Positions 1-10,600 of a DNA stretch of 64,000 nt are shown piece after piece; the first letter of the stretch is position 1, and every line of letters starts with the position of its first letter. The DNA is taken from NCBI GenBank assembly GCA_963921825.1, contig OY997588.1, forward strand, positions 123,748,715 through 123,812,714, in the 5' to 3' direction. The stretch is from Erodium maritimum. Its lineage: Eukaryota > Streptophyta > Magnoliopsida > Geraniales > Geraniaceae. The translations under genes and the position numbers were made by a program. The notes beneath the pieces are model-generated. The model searched no databases. It had not been told where the DNA came from and worked only from the letters and a program-made list of their open reading frames with translations.

Positions 1-757
1 TTCCACGAAGAAGCACGTGTCGGTTTCTGAGGCTTGGAATTGAGAAAGGTTGATGTTGGGCTATCCGAGGGAAAGGGAAGTGAGGTTCTCGATTGAGTTG
101 GAGAGGTTATTACATCTAGTCTCATTAGGGGTTGGTGTGTTGGTGTTTTTTCTGTGGTCTACATTTTGAGGACAACCGTCATTTATTGATCTTATGTGAT
201 TTTGTATGGCTCGATTGGTCTGGTGTTATGAGGTGGTAGGGTCTGCAGTTATGTCCCGCCAATGTGCGAGATTTGTTGGTCTATTGGAAAATTTTGATTA
301 TGAGGTAGTGTAAGCAGGTTAGGACCCCGTTATGTGGCCTTATTTTATGGGAAATCTGGTTGGCTAGGAATGCTTTGGTCTTTAGAGGTGAGACCCCGAA
401 GGTGGAGCAGATGATTCTAAGGGTGTAGTCGGAAGCTCTGGAAGTAGGACGTGTCTTGTATCCGGGTTTGTTGTCCGCTTCTCCTATGGAATGGCGTCGA
501 TTTGCGCTGTCGAGTTGTAGGAGCTCCATTCAATCAAAGGAGGGATATTGTGATGTTTTGGGTACTCTGCTTATTGTCTTGTTTGGTTTGATTTGTTGGA
601 TGTTCTGCTTTTTGTTGGGTTCCGTTGGTTTTGTTTTCGCAGTTTCTAGCCATGTTTTATGGCTAAACTCTTGTAGCTTGTTTTTAGTTTTTTTTTCTCA
701 CATTAAGATTAAAGTCTTTATAAAAACATCTGTAATAAATAAACACCTATCATAACT
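1..757 (+). mobile_element. L1-type LINE, 3' end of ORF2 plus 3' UTR
   Basis: The plus-strand frame around 320-410 reads LILWEIWLARNALVFRGE, the typical last block of plant L1 ORF2 proteins after the zf-RVT region. The frame is interrupted shortly afterwards and continues as open sequence towards 580, followed by a T-rich 3' UTR that ends near 757 in an AATAAA-like tail. The element enters from outside the window, so its 5' extent is unknown. No target duplication could be assigned. Confidence 0.65.
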
Positions 758-1182
758 TACAAGTATCAAGACTTGAGAAGCTTAAACTATGCATTAAGGA
801 TAATCCTTGATGTTGTCTTTTGAGAGGGAACCGAATCAGTCCACACTCCCAATCGTTTTGGGTTGTCGGAGTTCTTCACGTCGACACAAAGTCACGACCA
901 TGACAAGCACCGTGTTCATGAAATTGATTTCAAACAGTTGGGGTTTTCTGGGTTTTATTTGTTCTTTCCAAAGGTAATATGAACGGGTTTCATATTATTT
1001 AAAAGAGAAACAACTCTTTTAGGAATTACTTAGGTCTGATTTGTTAAAGACAAGATAAGACGTATCTTGCTTGTTGAAGACCAAATCTATTCGTTACTGG
1101 AGAAGATATCATAATTGATAAAATTAAGGAACAATGACAAATAGCTTGATTTAAATTTTTATTTCAAATATGTATTAAAAAA
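758..1182. other. Intergenic, 3' flank of the xylanase gene
   Basis: No gene or repeat was recognised here. The right part, next to 1183, is AT-rich and should hold the 3' UTR and polyadenylation signals of the minus-strand xylanase gene. Confidence 0.4.
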
Positions 1183-3423
1183 TTATAAAATATAAGGATA
1201 TAATAAGCATGTCACCAATAGAAAAGGACTATAAATAGTAATTAACCCTTGAAATAAAGATGCCGAGCCACTAGGAATAGTTCCATTATGAGGATTGGAG
1301 CCAGGATTAGCAGGAGAGCCAGGATTAGCAGCAGGATTAGCAGGAGAGCCACTAGCATCCGTAGCACCCGAAGAGCCTGGACCAAGACCCCATTCTTTCA
1401 AGAGCTTGTCCACAACATCTCCTGTAGGCAAGTTGTTGAAATCTCCATCAGTCAAGCACATCTTATAACATTTTCCCTCCGCATCCTTCCCCGCCCACAA
1501 CACGATTCCACCCACACTCGGATGAGCGTACACCTCCCTCATAATCTTCTCCAAGTACTCTGCCTGAAAATTTATTACTATTAGTATCACCAAAATCATA
1601 TATAGATGTGTAATTAATGTAAGTACCTGTTGTGGGCAGCTATCAACATCTAGCTCGGTGATCCAAATGGGCAATCCTGTGGCACCAAGTGTGTCAAGTG
1701 CAGATCTCACATAAGCTATATTTGGGTCGCGCCCACCAAAATGTGACTCTAGCCCAATCCCCATCCTCTGATTGTTGCCAGGTGCCTTCTGTATCTCCTT
1801 GAGCTTCTCCAAGTACTTTGCTGGAGTTGAAAGGCTATCCTCGCTGGACTCTAAAGTGTTGTACTCATTCATGAACATAATCGCTGTGTGATCAAGCTCG
1901 TGTGCTTTCGAATAGGCTCGTGCAGAGAAATCACGTCCGAGCTTGTCTTCGAAGAAGGAGAAGTGCAGGTTCTCGTTCACAACATCCCAGTGGATGACTT
2001 GTCCGTTGTACCTTGACATGACGGATTCTTGTCTTTTCTGCGCCGCCTCCCCGAGCTGTGCCGGGGACAGGTCTGGAACCCAAAAAGGTTGGTACTTGGG
2101 ATCGTCCCAGAAGACATTGTGACCTCGTACTGCAATGTTATGTTGCTTGAAGAAGGCGAGCATGGCGTCTGCGTCGGAGTAGTCCTCCATGTTCTGCCCC
2201 TTCCCTTCGGTGCCGTACCACTTCATCTCGTTTCCGAATGTTGTTACTGTGAATCTTTTGGTGAACCAGTTCTGGGCGGTTGTGCTGTCCAGGATGTTCT
2301 TGCTCACTGCACACCCTATCGGGAAATTCCTCTGTTGTGCTAAGGAGATTGTAGCATTTGGTATACTTTCATCAACAACTTTGATCCCAACGTTTCTCTT
2401 ACGTGTCTGCAACAATCATCAATGTGACCATGTTCAGTACCATTTGTTACCCTAAACATGCATAATTTGATTCATAACATTATACCTTTGCAATGGATTG
2501 GTCTTGGTGAGACCTCCACTCTTGTGGAGTAAACGGTTGTAGAGAAACACTATCAACGTGTATCTCAGTAGACGTGCTCTTGCTCTGAAATCATATCATA
2601 AATCAATCAGGAAAAGCCTTGTTAGAAATTCAAGTGCTGGGTTCGTTCAATAAGTACCTCGAAGTAGAACTCAGCAGGACCGGAGATATTAGGAGTAAGT
2701 CCACCTTTAAGCATAGACCAACAATTAGGCTGAGCAATAACATCACCAACAAACTCGAACCCGTTTCTTGTTTTGAAGTTAGCATTCACCTGGACACTTG
2801 CTTCACTCACCTTCACCCAAGCTGCACCACAAAAGTATTCTTAATGTTAATAACATACACATTGACATAGCGGAAATTCGACCGTGTTGCAGATTAACCT
2901 GAGAATGTGTATATCCTGTCTTTCTGCAAGTAAACCTTCTGTGACATGCTGGCATAAGATTGGTTTCTGCTATGCGCGACGATGAACTCATTGTCGTCTG
3001 AAACTCTATGCTGTAATGTTGCACCACCAAAGCTAGACCATCCTTCGAGCCCATGTTTCATCTCTGGGTTTCTAATAATTCCTCCTCCATACTGAGCCTT
3101 GTGAGGCTTCACCAAACACTGAAACAACACCAAGGAGCAAAAGGTTAACATCAAAAGATGAGTGTAGCTAAACTAAACCATAACCATAGGCTTTTACCTC
3201 AGTAGTTGCAGTGTGATCATAAGGTAAAGCATTAGCTCCGAAACCTACAAAACATAAGTGTTGTTGCAATTTATAAGGAATCAAAACATATAGAGTCACA
3301 GTGTAGACTCTAAATGTTGCATGAAGAACACAAGAGAAGTACAAGGATCAACAAACCTGTCAGTAGGACCAGAAACAAAACTTGCAGCAGCAGATGCACA
3401 TTACTGCCTTTGCTTCGACTCAT
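1183..3423 (-). CDS. GH10 endo-1,4-beta-xylanase, secreted, with CBM22-like domain
   Basis: Predicted secreted glycoside hydrolase family 10 enzyme that would cleave xylan in the cell wall. Coding exons (minus): 3423-3357, 3244-3198, 3118-2899, 2821-2658, 2584-2486, 2406-1627, 1563-1183. All borders are GT-AG and phases match, giving about 585 residues. Residues 1-28 form a signal peptide; about 45-195 is a CBM22/CBM4_9-like module (begins GGGIIRNPEM); about 225-500 is the GH10 barrel. Both catalytic glutamates are present: acid/base in HWDVVNEN (about residue 344) and nucleophile in WITELDV (about 450). The last 60 residues are unusual: a Pro/Asn/Gly/Ser-rich linker with repeated SPANP units, then a hydrophobic end resembling a GPI-attachment signal. 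An in-frame upstream ATG at 3498 would add 25 residues with a second hydrophobic stretch; I prefer 3423 because one signal peptide then directly precedes the conserved ALPYDHTATTE start. The last intron (1564-1626) is in frame without stops, so retention would still be translatable. Closest to the Arabidopsis At4g33840 group, from memory. Confidence 0.92.
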
Positions 3424-3499
3424 ATTACCTTCACAAACAAACATAATGGCAAGGAGAAGCAGAGGCAGAGGCAGGGATTTGCTAATATGGTGAATCAAA

Positions 3500-4176
3500 A
3501 TATTTCATTTATACATCACAAGTTTCTTTTTTTTTTACGTAATATATATACAGAATAATTTTCATTATGAGTACCTACCAAATATGAGTACTTACCAAAA
3601 AGACGGGTACATGAGGTTTTCTAAATTATGTACATAAATTACATGTAGGTTATCAATGTTTATTTCTTTTGTGGTTCAGAACTTGATCCGATATATTAAG
3701 GTTTCCATCTTCTTTTCCAATAAAATCATGTTTTAAATGAAGGTACAAATTCTATGAACAATTAATGGAAACATAAAAATGTTCTTAGTGGTGTCCATTA
3801 TTATATCTAATATATTAAAATCAATTAATTATACTCCTTTAAAATTTTAAATTGCGTCCCTCTCTAATTTCTTTTTTTATTCCTTAATCGTACCCTCCCT
3901 AATCTCTAAATTTCCTCTCTTTTTCTTTTTTCTTTTTTATGTTTTTTATTGTTTAAATTTCTCAATTATTTTATATTTCTTATTATTTCATTTTCTTAAT
4001 TGTTTTATGTTTCTTATTATTTAAATTTCTAATTGTTTTTGCTTTTTTATGTTTTATATTCTTAATTGTTGTATGTTTTTCATCATTTAAATTTATTTAC
4101 TTTTAACGTAAGAGAATTTTTGTTGATTAAAAAATGAAGCAGGATAACAGAAAAATAGTGGGGGAGTAGTCCCTCC
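3500..4176. other. AT-rich intergenic region, xylanase upstream flank
   Basis: Very AT-rich, with degenerate repeats of TTTTTATGTTT/TTAAATTTCT type between about 3900 and 4110. It should hold the promoter of the minus-strand xylanase gene; I could not choose a convincing TATA box. No coding frame was recognised. Confidence 0.4.
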
Positions 4177-4179
4177 TTC

Positions 4180-6124
4180 GAGCAGCTCCAACGGGGCGTG
4201 GCAGGCACAGACACGGCCCTGACACGACTCGCTGGCACGGCTCATCGTGTCACGCGGTCGTGTCAGGGGGGGGGGGGTGGCAGCTGGTCGTGGCTGGTTC
4301 CAGCAACGACGCGTCTCGTCGTGTCAGGCGTCAACTGCTAGTCGGATGGCCACTCACGCCCTGCCACATGTCGGCGACGACTTCCAAAGCCCCATTACTT
4401 TTCTATAAATTCAGAACAACCCCAAGGGAAATTTTACTCCTCCTCACTTGTTTCAAGCTTCTTCTTCCTCTATTCCTCTCCACATCCTCTAGTTTTTTTT
4501 CCTACTTCTATTTTTTTTCGATGGCGAATTTTCCAACGGAAGAGGAAATGAACCAAATGACAGAAGAAGAAATAGACTTCGTGATGGATAGGTTTGTGGA
4601 GGCAATGGAAAAAGCAATAGAGGATAAAAAAATGTCATCGATACAGCCAAGGGGTCGGGATGATGATGAGGCCGAGGGCTCAAGGTCGGCACAACGACCA
4701 AAGCGGAGAGTGATTGAGCGCAATCGAGAAGATGCACACGAAGGGTTGATCCGTGACTACTTCGCGCCTACAAAGGTGTTCATCGACCAACAATTTCGGC
4801 AACGGTTCCGGATGTCGAGAGACATATTTATACGGATCATTGATGGTTTGAGTGGCTGGTACGCCTACTTTGGTAACGGAAAGGATGCTACGAGGAGGGC
4901 CTTTTTCACTCCACACCAGAAGTGCACGGTAGCACTTCGTCGGCTCTGTTATGGAGGTCCAGCCGATGCTTGCAACGAGTATTTGTGAATGGCGGAGACC
5001 ACCGCGTTGGACTACCTGAAGAAGTTTTGCATTGGCGTCATCAAGGTTTACGAGCGGACCTATCTACGACGCTCGACCGTGGAAGATACAAGACGTTTGT
5101 TGCGAATCAATAAAGAGCGCGGCTTTCCGGGGATGATAGGGAGTCTTGACTGCATGCACTGGGATTCGAAGAACTGTCATGTGGCATGGTCTGCACAGTT
5201 CGCAAGTAGGGACCACGGGAACGTCCCCACAATCATGCTAGAAGCCGTTGCATCCCAAGACCTTTGGATCTGGCACTCTTTCTTCGGGACACCGGGCTCC
5301 AACAACGACATCAACATGCTCAATAGGTTTACCTTGTTCTCCCAGGCAGTAAAAGGCTTCGCCCCAGATGTGAAGTTCAAGATTAACGGTAGAGAATACG
5401 AAACCCCGTATTACTTGACAGATTGAATTTATCCTGCTTGGGCAACATTTGTGAAGTCAATACCTGCTCCATAAACGCCGAAGCAACGATGCTTTGCTAG
5501 ATACCAAGAGGTGTGTAGGAAAGACATCGAAAGAGCGTTTGGAGTTCTACAGGCCCTGTTTCACATCGTTACTCGCCCGGGCCGAATGTGGGATAGGGGC
5601 TCACTCTGAGTGATCACGACTGCTTGTGTTATCCTACACAACATGATCGTTGAGGATGAGCGGAGGTCGTGGCCCACTGATCCGTTTGCAGATATTGGTG
5701 TCCCGGACCCAACCGTCCGTAGAGGACCACCACCAAAGGTGACCAGGGAAAGTACCATGGCCATAGAACAAGGATTCGGGATCAGAATGTTCATCACCAA
5801 CTCCACGATGATCTCATCGAACACATTTGGGCTAAATATGGAGATGGCGGGCGCAATTAAATATTAATTATCAATATTAATGTATTTTATATGTGACTTT
5901 AAATAAAAAATAGTAGTTATGCAATTCATATTTGGTTTCAAATAAAAGTATTACAAATATTTGGGGTCCTTTTTTAATTATTGAAACTGTATTGACATGG
6001 CTCCTGACACTAGTAGTGTTAGAACATTGGAGGAGCAGTGTCAGGAAGCAGTGTCAGGGAGGTAAAAAGCAGTCCCTGACACTGCTTCTTGACACTACCT
6101 AGTGTCTAACCATTGGAGATTCTC
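4180..6124 (+). mobile_element. PIF/Harbinger DNA transposon, copy 1
   Basis: Terminal inverted repeats GAGCAGCTCCAACGG (left) and CCATTGGAGATTCTC (right) bound 1.95 kb; flanking trinucleotides are TTC and TTA, a slightly mutated TTA duplication. Inside is a DDE transposase pseudogene. The subterminal regions carry many GACAC motifs. It is the same family as the element at 53448-55369. The second Harbinger protein (Myb/SANT-like) is not encoded. Confidence 0.9.
4521..5860 (+). pseudogene. PIF/Harbinger transposase, decayed
   Basis: The ATG at 4521 opens MANFPTEEEMNQM, matching the start of the better copy at 53779. Recognisable blocks follow: the helix-turn-helix-like region (RFRMSRDIFIRII), first catalytic Asp in GSLDCMHW, second in NNDIN, and Glu in RKDIERAF. 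Four in-frame stops (near 4986, 5424, 5472 and 5607) and one 1-bp shift near the 3' end separate it from an open frame. Two of the stops are C-to-T changes, as expected from decay of methylated cytosines. Open frames upstream of 4521 lie in the GC-rich subterminal region and are not part of the protein. Confidence 0.9.
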
Positions 6125-6127
6125 TTA

Positions 6128-7081
6128 GATAGACTACAACTAATCCTAAAAAAGAGTCTGAGGGATAGACGGGCTTTTGAAGTGGGAACAATGACAATTA
6201 AACGAACTAAAACTTCAATTAAACCAAATAGGGAAGCTACTACAAGAACAAGAATGAAAACAAAGCTAGACCTAAAACCAAAACCAACTCCGGCTCAACT
6301 TGAGCTCGACCCCTATGACATGAAAGTCTATGGGTTTCCTAAAAGAAACTGTTTATCTGCAAAATACTGCGCCTGGTTCAGAGAGGGAGCGCATAAATGG
6401 TGGAGGAGGACGATCATCAGCACCCGATCGTGATGGGGGAGGAACACTTTTCCTCTCTAGCGTCTCGTTTCCCCGCATGTGCCTCATTGAACTTGGTGAG
6501 GCTGCATATAAGACCTCGCCTGATTTTTCTTAATTTTTAGGCCATCGACAACCCCTCCCATTGTGTTCGTGTGTTCGCTTTGGGTACGAGAGACTAACAC
6601 GGAGAGGGCGATCACCACCTCAACAGAGAGTTGCGGAACGTCGCAAAGTATGCACCATCCTTCAGATACAACAACGGTAAGGTGTGAAGGCGTAGAGAAA
6701 CACAACCGCGTCACAAAGAGGAAGAGAGCGACCCAAGTTCTAACATGAAAACCAAGATTAAACTTATTCTTATTTAGGTTATTGTTTAGGATTTGAAGTT
6801 ATCATGAATTTGATTTTAACTTTAGTTTTTTTACAAAATTAAATGATGTATTCGATAAAGTTAATACAAATTTTCGTTTATGCATAACATGCTTGCGTCT
6901 AGATGATTTTTTGGAGAGTAAAGATTGATCAAACCAGTTGGGTATTATCCTTCAGATTTTTATATACTAGATCTTACTACTTTTGAGACACATTTTGGCA
7001 TTTGCATTACAAATACGCGTTCAACACAAGGTTTTAAAATTTTGAAAGGTATCACTACTCTTTGTTAAAAAATGGAAGAGA
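6128..7081. other. Intergenic, nothing recognised
   Basis: Moderate-GC stretch to about 6750, then AT-rich. Short open frames exist (6113-6433, 6563-6748) but have low-complexity, Lys/Thr-rich translations and no recognisable domain. No repeat borders were found. Confidence 0.4.
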
Positions 7082-7090
7082 TAAAAAGAA

Positions 7091-8716
7091 GGGAAAACTA
7101 CAAATGCATATCCTTAAGTTGACACGATTAACTGATGTTTATCCTTAAGTTTTTTTTTAGCTGATGCATACCCTGAAGTTACAATTCATAACCAAAAACC
7201 CCTTTCGTCCAACTCTATCAGTCTATTTTTTTTAAATGACAAAAATACCCTTACATACCTTTCAATATTACACAACCACCTTATCAGCTCTAAACCTATT
7301 TTTTTCTTAAAATTTTTTATTTAAATCTAACACTAAATAAATTTTGTTTTTCAAAAATCAGTTTTATTTTTCAAAAATCATATTTTTATTTCAAATTTAA
7401 TATTTACTTTTAAAATATCATTTTTTATTTATAAAAATTGAATTTTACTTTTAAAAATTCAGATTTATTTTTAAAAATAAGTTTTTATTTTTTAAAAAAA
7501 TTTATTTTTAAAAAAATAAAAATTTATTTTGAAAAACAGTTTCATTGATTAATTTATATATAAGACATATTTTTTTATAATTTCTATAAAAAAAATATTT
7601 TCTTTCTCTTATTAATTATTTTGATAATTACATTATCTTCCACTGTTTTCTTCTTTCCCTTTCTTCTTCGTTGTGAAACTCCCAAACAAGAGTTCTGCGG
7701 ATTCTCCAAACCGCCACCACTAGGCCCGAGCTCGAGGGAGGAGAGGCCGCGACAGCGATGCCGCATCTGTGAAGTCGACGGTGTGAAGCCCAACACGCGG
7801 GGTGGAGCCCGACCAGGTTATTCTGGCGAGCTTCAGATGTGTGTGGAACCATGACCTCGTGTCTGTTCTTGTCAGATCTGAAATGGGGGAGGTGAGGAAC
7901 GACCATGGAACGCGCGAGGTTTCTGTTTTTTTATCCGATTGTCAGATTCAGACATCGTTGGACGAGTTCTTCATGTCTGAGTGTCTAACCTCACGTCGTT
8001 GCTGGCCGAGCTCATCGGGGCTAAATTTAGTTTGATTTGTGGCTGATTTTGGGGATGGAGTTGCTTATATGGTTTGATGAAATTGCTCAGTAACAGATTT
8101 GAAAGAGAAGTAGATTCAAATATGAATTTTAGAGCTGAATTTAGTTTTGATTTGGGGCTGATTTTGGGATGGATAAGGGAAGAACACAAATTTTAGGGCT
8201 GAAATTTATGAAAATGCATGAAAAAAAGAATAAAGTATAAACAAAATAAATTAATATATGTTAAATAAATGAAAAAATAATTGATAGATTTATTTTCAGA
8301 TAAGAATCGAATTTTAAAAAAATAAAGCTATTTTTTAAAATCAAACCTGAATTTGAAATAAAAATTGATTTAAAAAATAATTATTCATTTTTTTAATAAA
8401 TACGAATTTAAAAATAAAATTGTAATTAAAAATATATAAATAAGGTTGGATATAGGGTTGGAGATAGTTTTAGGGTTGGATATAGGGTTGGAGTTGAATT
8501 TAGGGTTGGATTTACGGTTGCAGTTGATTTTAGGGTTGGATAACTAAGGGCATTTTGGGTATTTTAGAAAAAACTAACAGAAAATGGATGGAACAATTGA
8601 CAGAAGGGGTTTTTGGTTACGAGATGTAACTTCAGGGTATGTATTAGTTAAAAAAAACTTAAGGGTAAACATCAGTTAATCGTGCCAACTTAAGGGTATG
8701 CATTTGTAGTTTTCCC
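7091..8716. mobile_element. Non-autonomous Mutator-like element (MULE), 1.6 kb
   Basis: Bounded by a perfect 9-bp duplication TAAAAAGAA (7082-7090 and 8717-8725). The inverted repeats are about 150 bp, starting GGGAAAACTACAAATG. Within them a TA(T/C)CC...AAGTT motif recurs three times at about 30-bp spacing. Between the repeats: AT-rich arms of alternating A and T runs, a GC-rich centre (about 7680-8030) with a pyrimidine-rich leader, and, at 8441-8545, repeated TTTAGGGTTGGA-like units. No transposase is encoded. The GC-rich centre may be captured gene sequence (Pack-MULE style), but no source protein was recognised. Confidence 0.9.
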
Positions 8717-8725
8717 TAAAAAGAA

Positions 8726-9365
8726 ACATTGTGTATCCTCTAGTTTATTTCTTGATTAATTACAATTGTGGATAAATTATTTTCTGTCATCGATATCATC
8801 AAGACTTAGTTGAAAAATCGAATATGAGAGGTCAATAGATGAGTGATAATATGATTGTATACATCGAGAAATATATTTTTTACCGTATCGCTAATGAAAG
8901 TGTTTTACAACATCTCTAAAATATGATATCTTAGCATCGTATACTGTAATGAGTAGTCATTTATTATTTTTTATGTGACAAATAATTTTATTATTAATTT
9001 AAATTATTTGAAATTTATATATTGTCACCAAAAAAAAAGTACCTCCCTCTCTTTAGAAAAGTTCTTTCGCTACTACTCAGGAATGTAAGACTAGTTTTTA
9101 GTTAGCCTTTGTTACGCAACTTTTAAGGTTAAATTAGTAGAGTGTGAACAAATAATCTTAACAGATTAGAGTTTTATAGTATTTCTTTGAACATGTGTTT
9201 TTCATGTAATAGCTAAAAGACAAAGCTAAATGTGAGCAATCTAAGGATGTCCCGGTGGGCCATACTATTGCGTTCAATATTTTCAATCAAAAGCACTTCT
9301 TGCATGTTTATTTTTTTACCATGTTTTACTATGTTATGTGTAACGGAAAACCCGTAAATTGGGTC
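8726..9365. other. AT-rich intergenic
   Basis: AT-rich sequence without coding frames or clear repeat ends. Confidence 0.35.
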
Positions 9366-9369
9366 ACAT

Positions 9370-10587
9370 GACTTTCCATTAATTTTTAAAAATACAAGTT
9401 TCTGTCTCCCGTCTCTAAATCTCTACGCCGCCAAAAACACACAACCACACCACCAAAACCAGCTTCCACCCGTACCATCTCCCCCCTACTATCCATATCT
9501 CTTTACCGTCTTCTCACACTACACCAGCCACAACCATGATCTGGAACGATTGGATATGGCGAGATTTGCGAACCTCACGCCAAATCACCACTCATGGCTG
9601 CTCCCCAGAAATTTCTCCCCTTCCTATACCACGAGTTTTATAGGGCTTCAAATACTATTGTTTTTACCGAGAAGGAGTCGACCTAAGTAAGGTAAGCCCA
9701 TATCTGTCCCCGGGAGGTTCGCCTCAAATCGTCCCTAGAGAATCCGCCCTGAGGCCAAGCTCCACAGTTATGTTGTTGAAAATATTCAGGTCGGTGAGAC
9801 GCTTGCCAGTGGACTTTCCGAGTACTCTCTGACTGGAGAAACTACCATTGGTGCTACTATTGTAGAAAGGCCAGCAGATGATGGTGTTGTCGCCATAGAA
9901 AACGAAACTCATGATGGTGGTGCTGGAGGATTGATGGTGGTAGTCGTCGAGACCCTAGGAACGCCACTTACGCATGAGTCACCTCTAAGTCTCTGAACTT
10001 CTGCTCCCACAGAGAAAGAGGCTATTCTCACTAGTCAAAATGATTGTACTAGAATAGGTGGCCGGAATTTGCCCTATTGGTCACCCGAAGCAATCGAGGG
10101 GTTTTAACAACCCGAATTTCTCAATTGGGGATTACGTAAAAAGATCAATCTCATCGATCATGATGAGAATATAGCAAGGGATGGAGGGACCTCGTCCCAT
10201 CTACCACCCAAAGAAATCTCAAAATTTCAACAGCTGAACTATCGGGGACCATGCACGCGAAGGATGAGCACCGGGGCGTGTATGGGGATACACACCCCAC
10301 CTTGCAAAGGTCGTACATTCACCGATATCCTGATTCCCCCATTCCCTAGAGTTCTCCATGGATGCATGCCCCCTTCACCCGATCCATATCAATCGAGGCA
10401 ACATTTTTAGGTCGAGTCGATAAATACATACAGTGAGTTGCACCTGAAGCGCCACACTTGTGGACCCTGTCCACCAATTTTCCTCTATGGAATAACAAGG
10501 ATTCTTGTTTTAAGGTTAACGCTTGGTACCTACGGGTCAAGACTTCTTGTTCTAGGGTTAGCGTTTGATACTTACGGGTTAAGACTC
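9370..10587 (+). other. Possible decayed retroposon coding sequence
   Basis: Higher GC than its flanks. A plus-strand frame is open from about 9745 to 9996 (about 80 codons, acidic, Gly/Val-rich), and the same frame continues with scattered stops to about 10620. The composition resembles the variable N-terminal part of the ORF1 proteins elsewhere in the window, but no DUF4283 or zinc knuckle is visible, so this is weak. At 10503-10586 a 42-bp unit is duplicated in tandem (CTTGTT...AAGACT). Confidence 0.25.
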
Positions 10588-10600
10588 AAGTTTTATCCTT

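Noticed and set aside
4260-4520. In-frame extension upstream of the Harbinger transposase start
   Set aside because: This is subterminal repeat DNA; the related copy starts at the equivalent of 4521.
6113-6748. Small plus-strand frames
   Set aside because: Low-complexity translations, no domain, no splice or promoter support.
8441-8545. Interstitial telomere array
   Set aside because: The units are TTTAGGGTTGGA-like and irregular, not runs of TTTAGGG, and lie inside a transposon.
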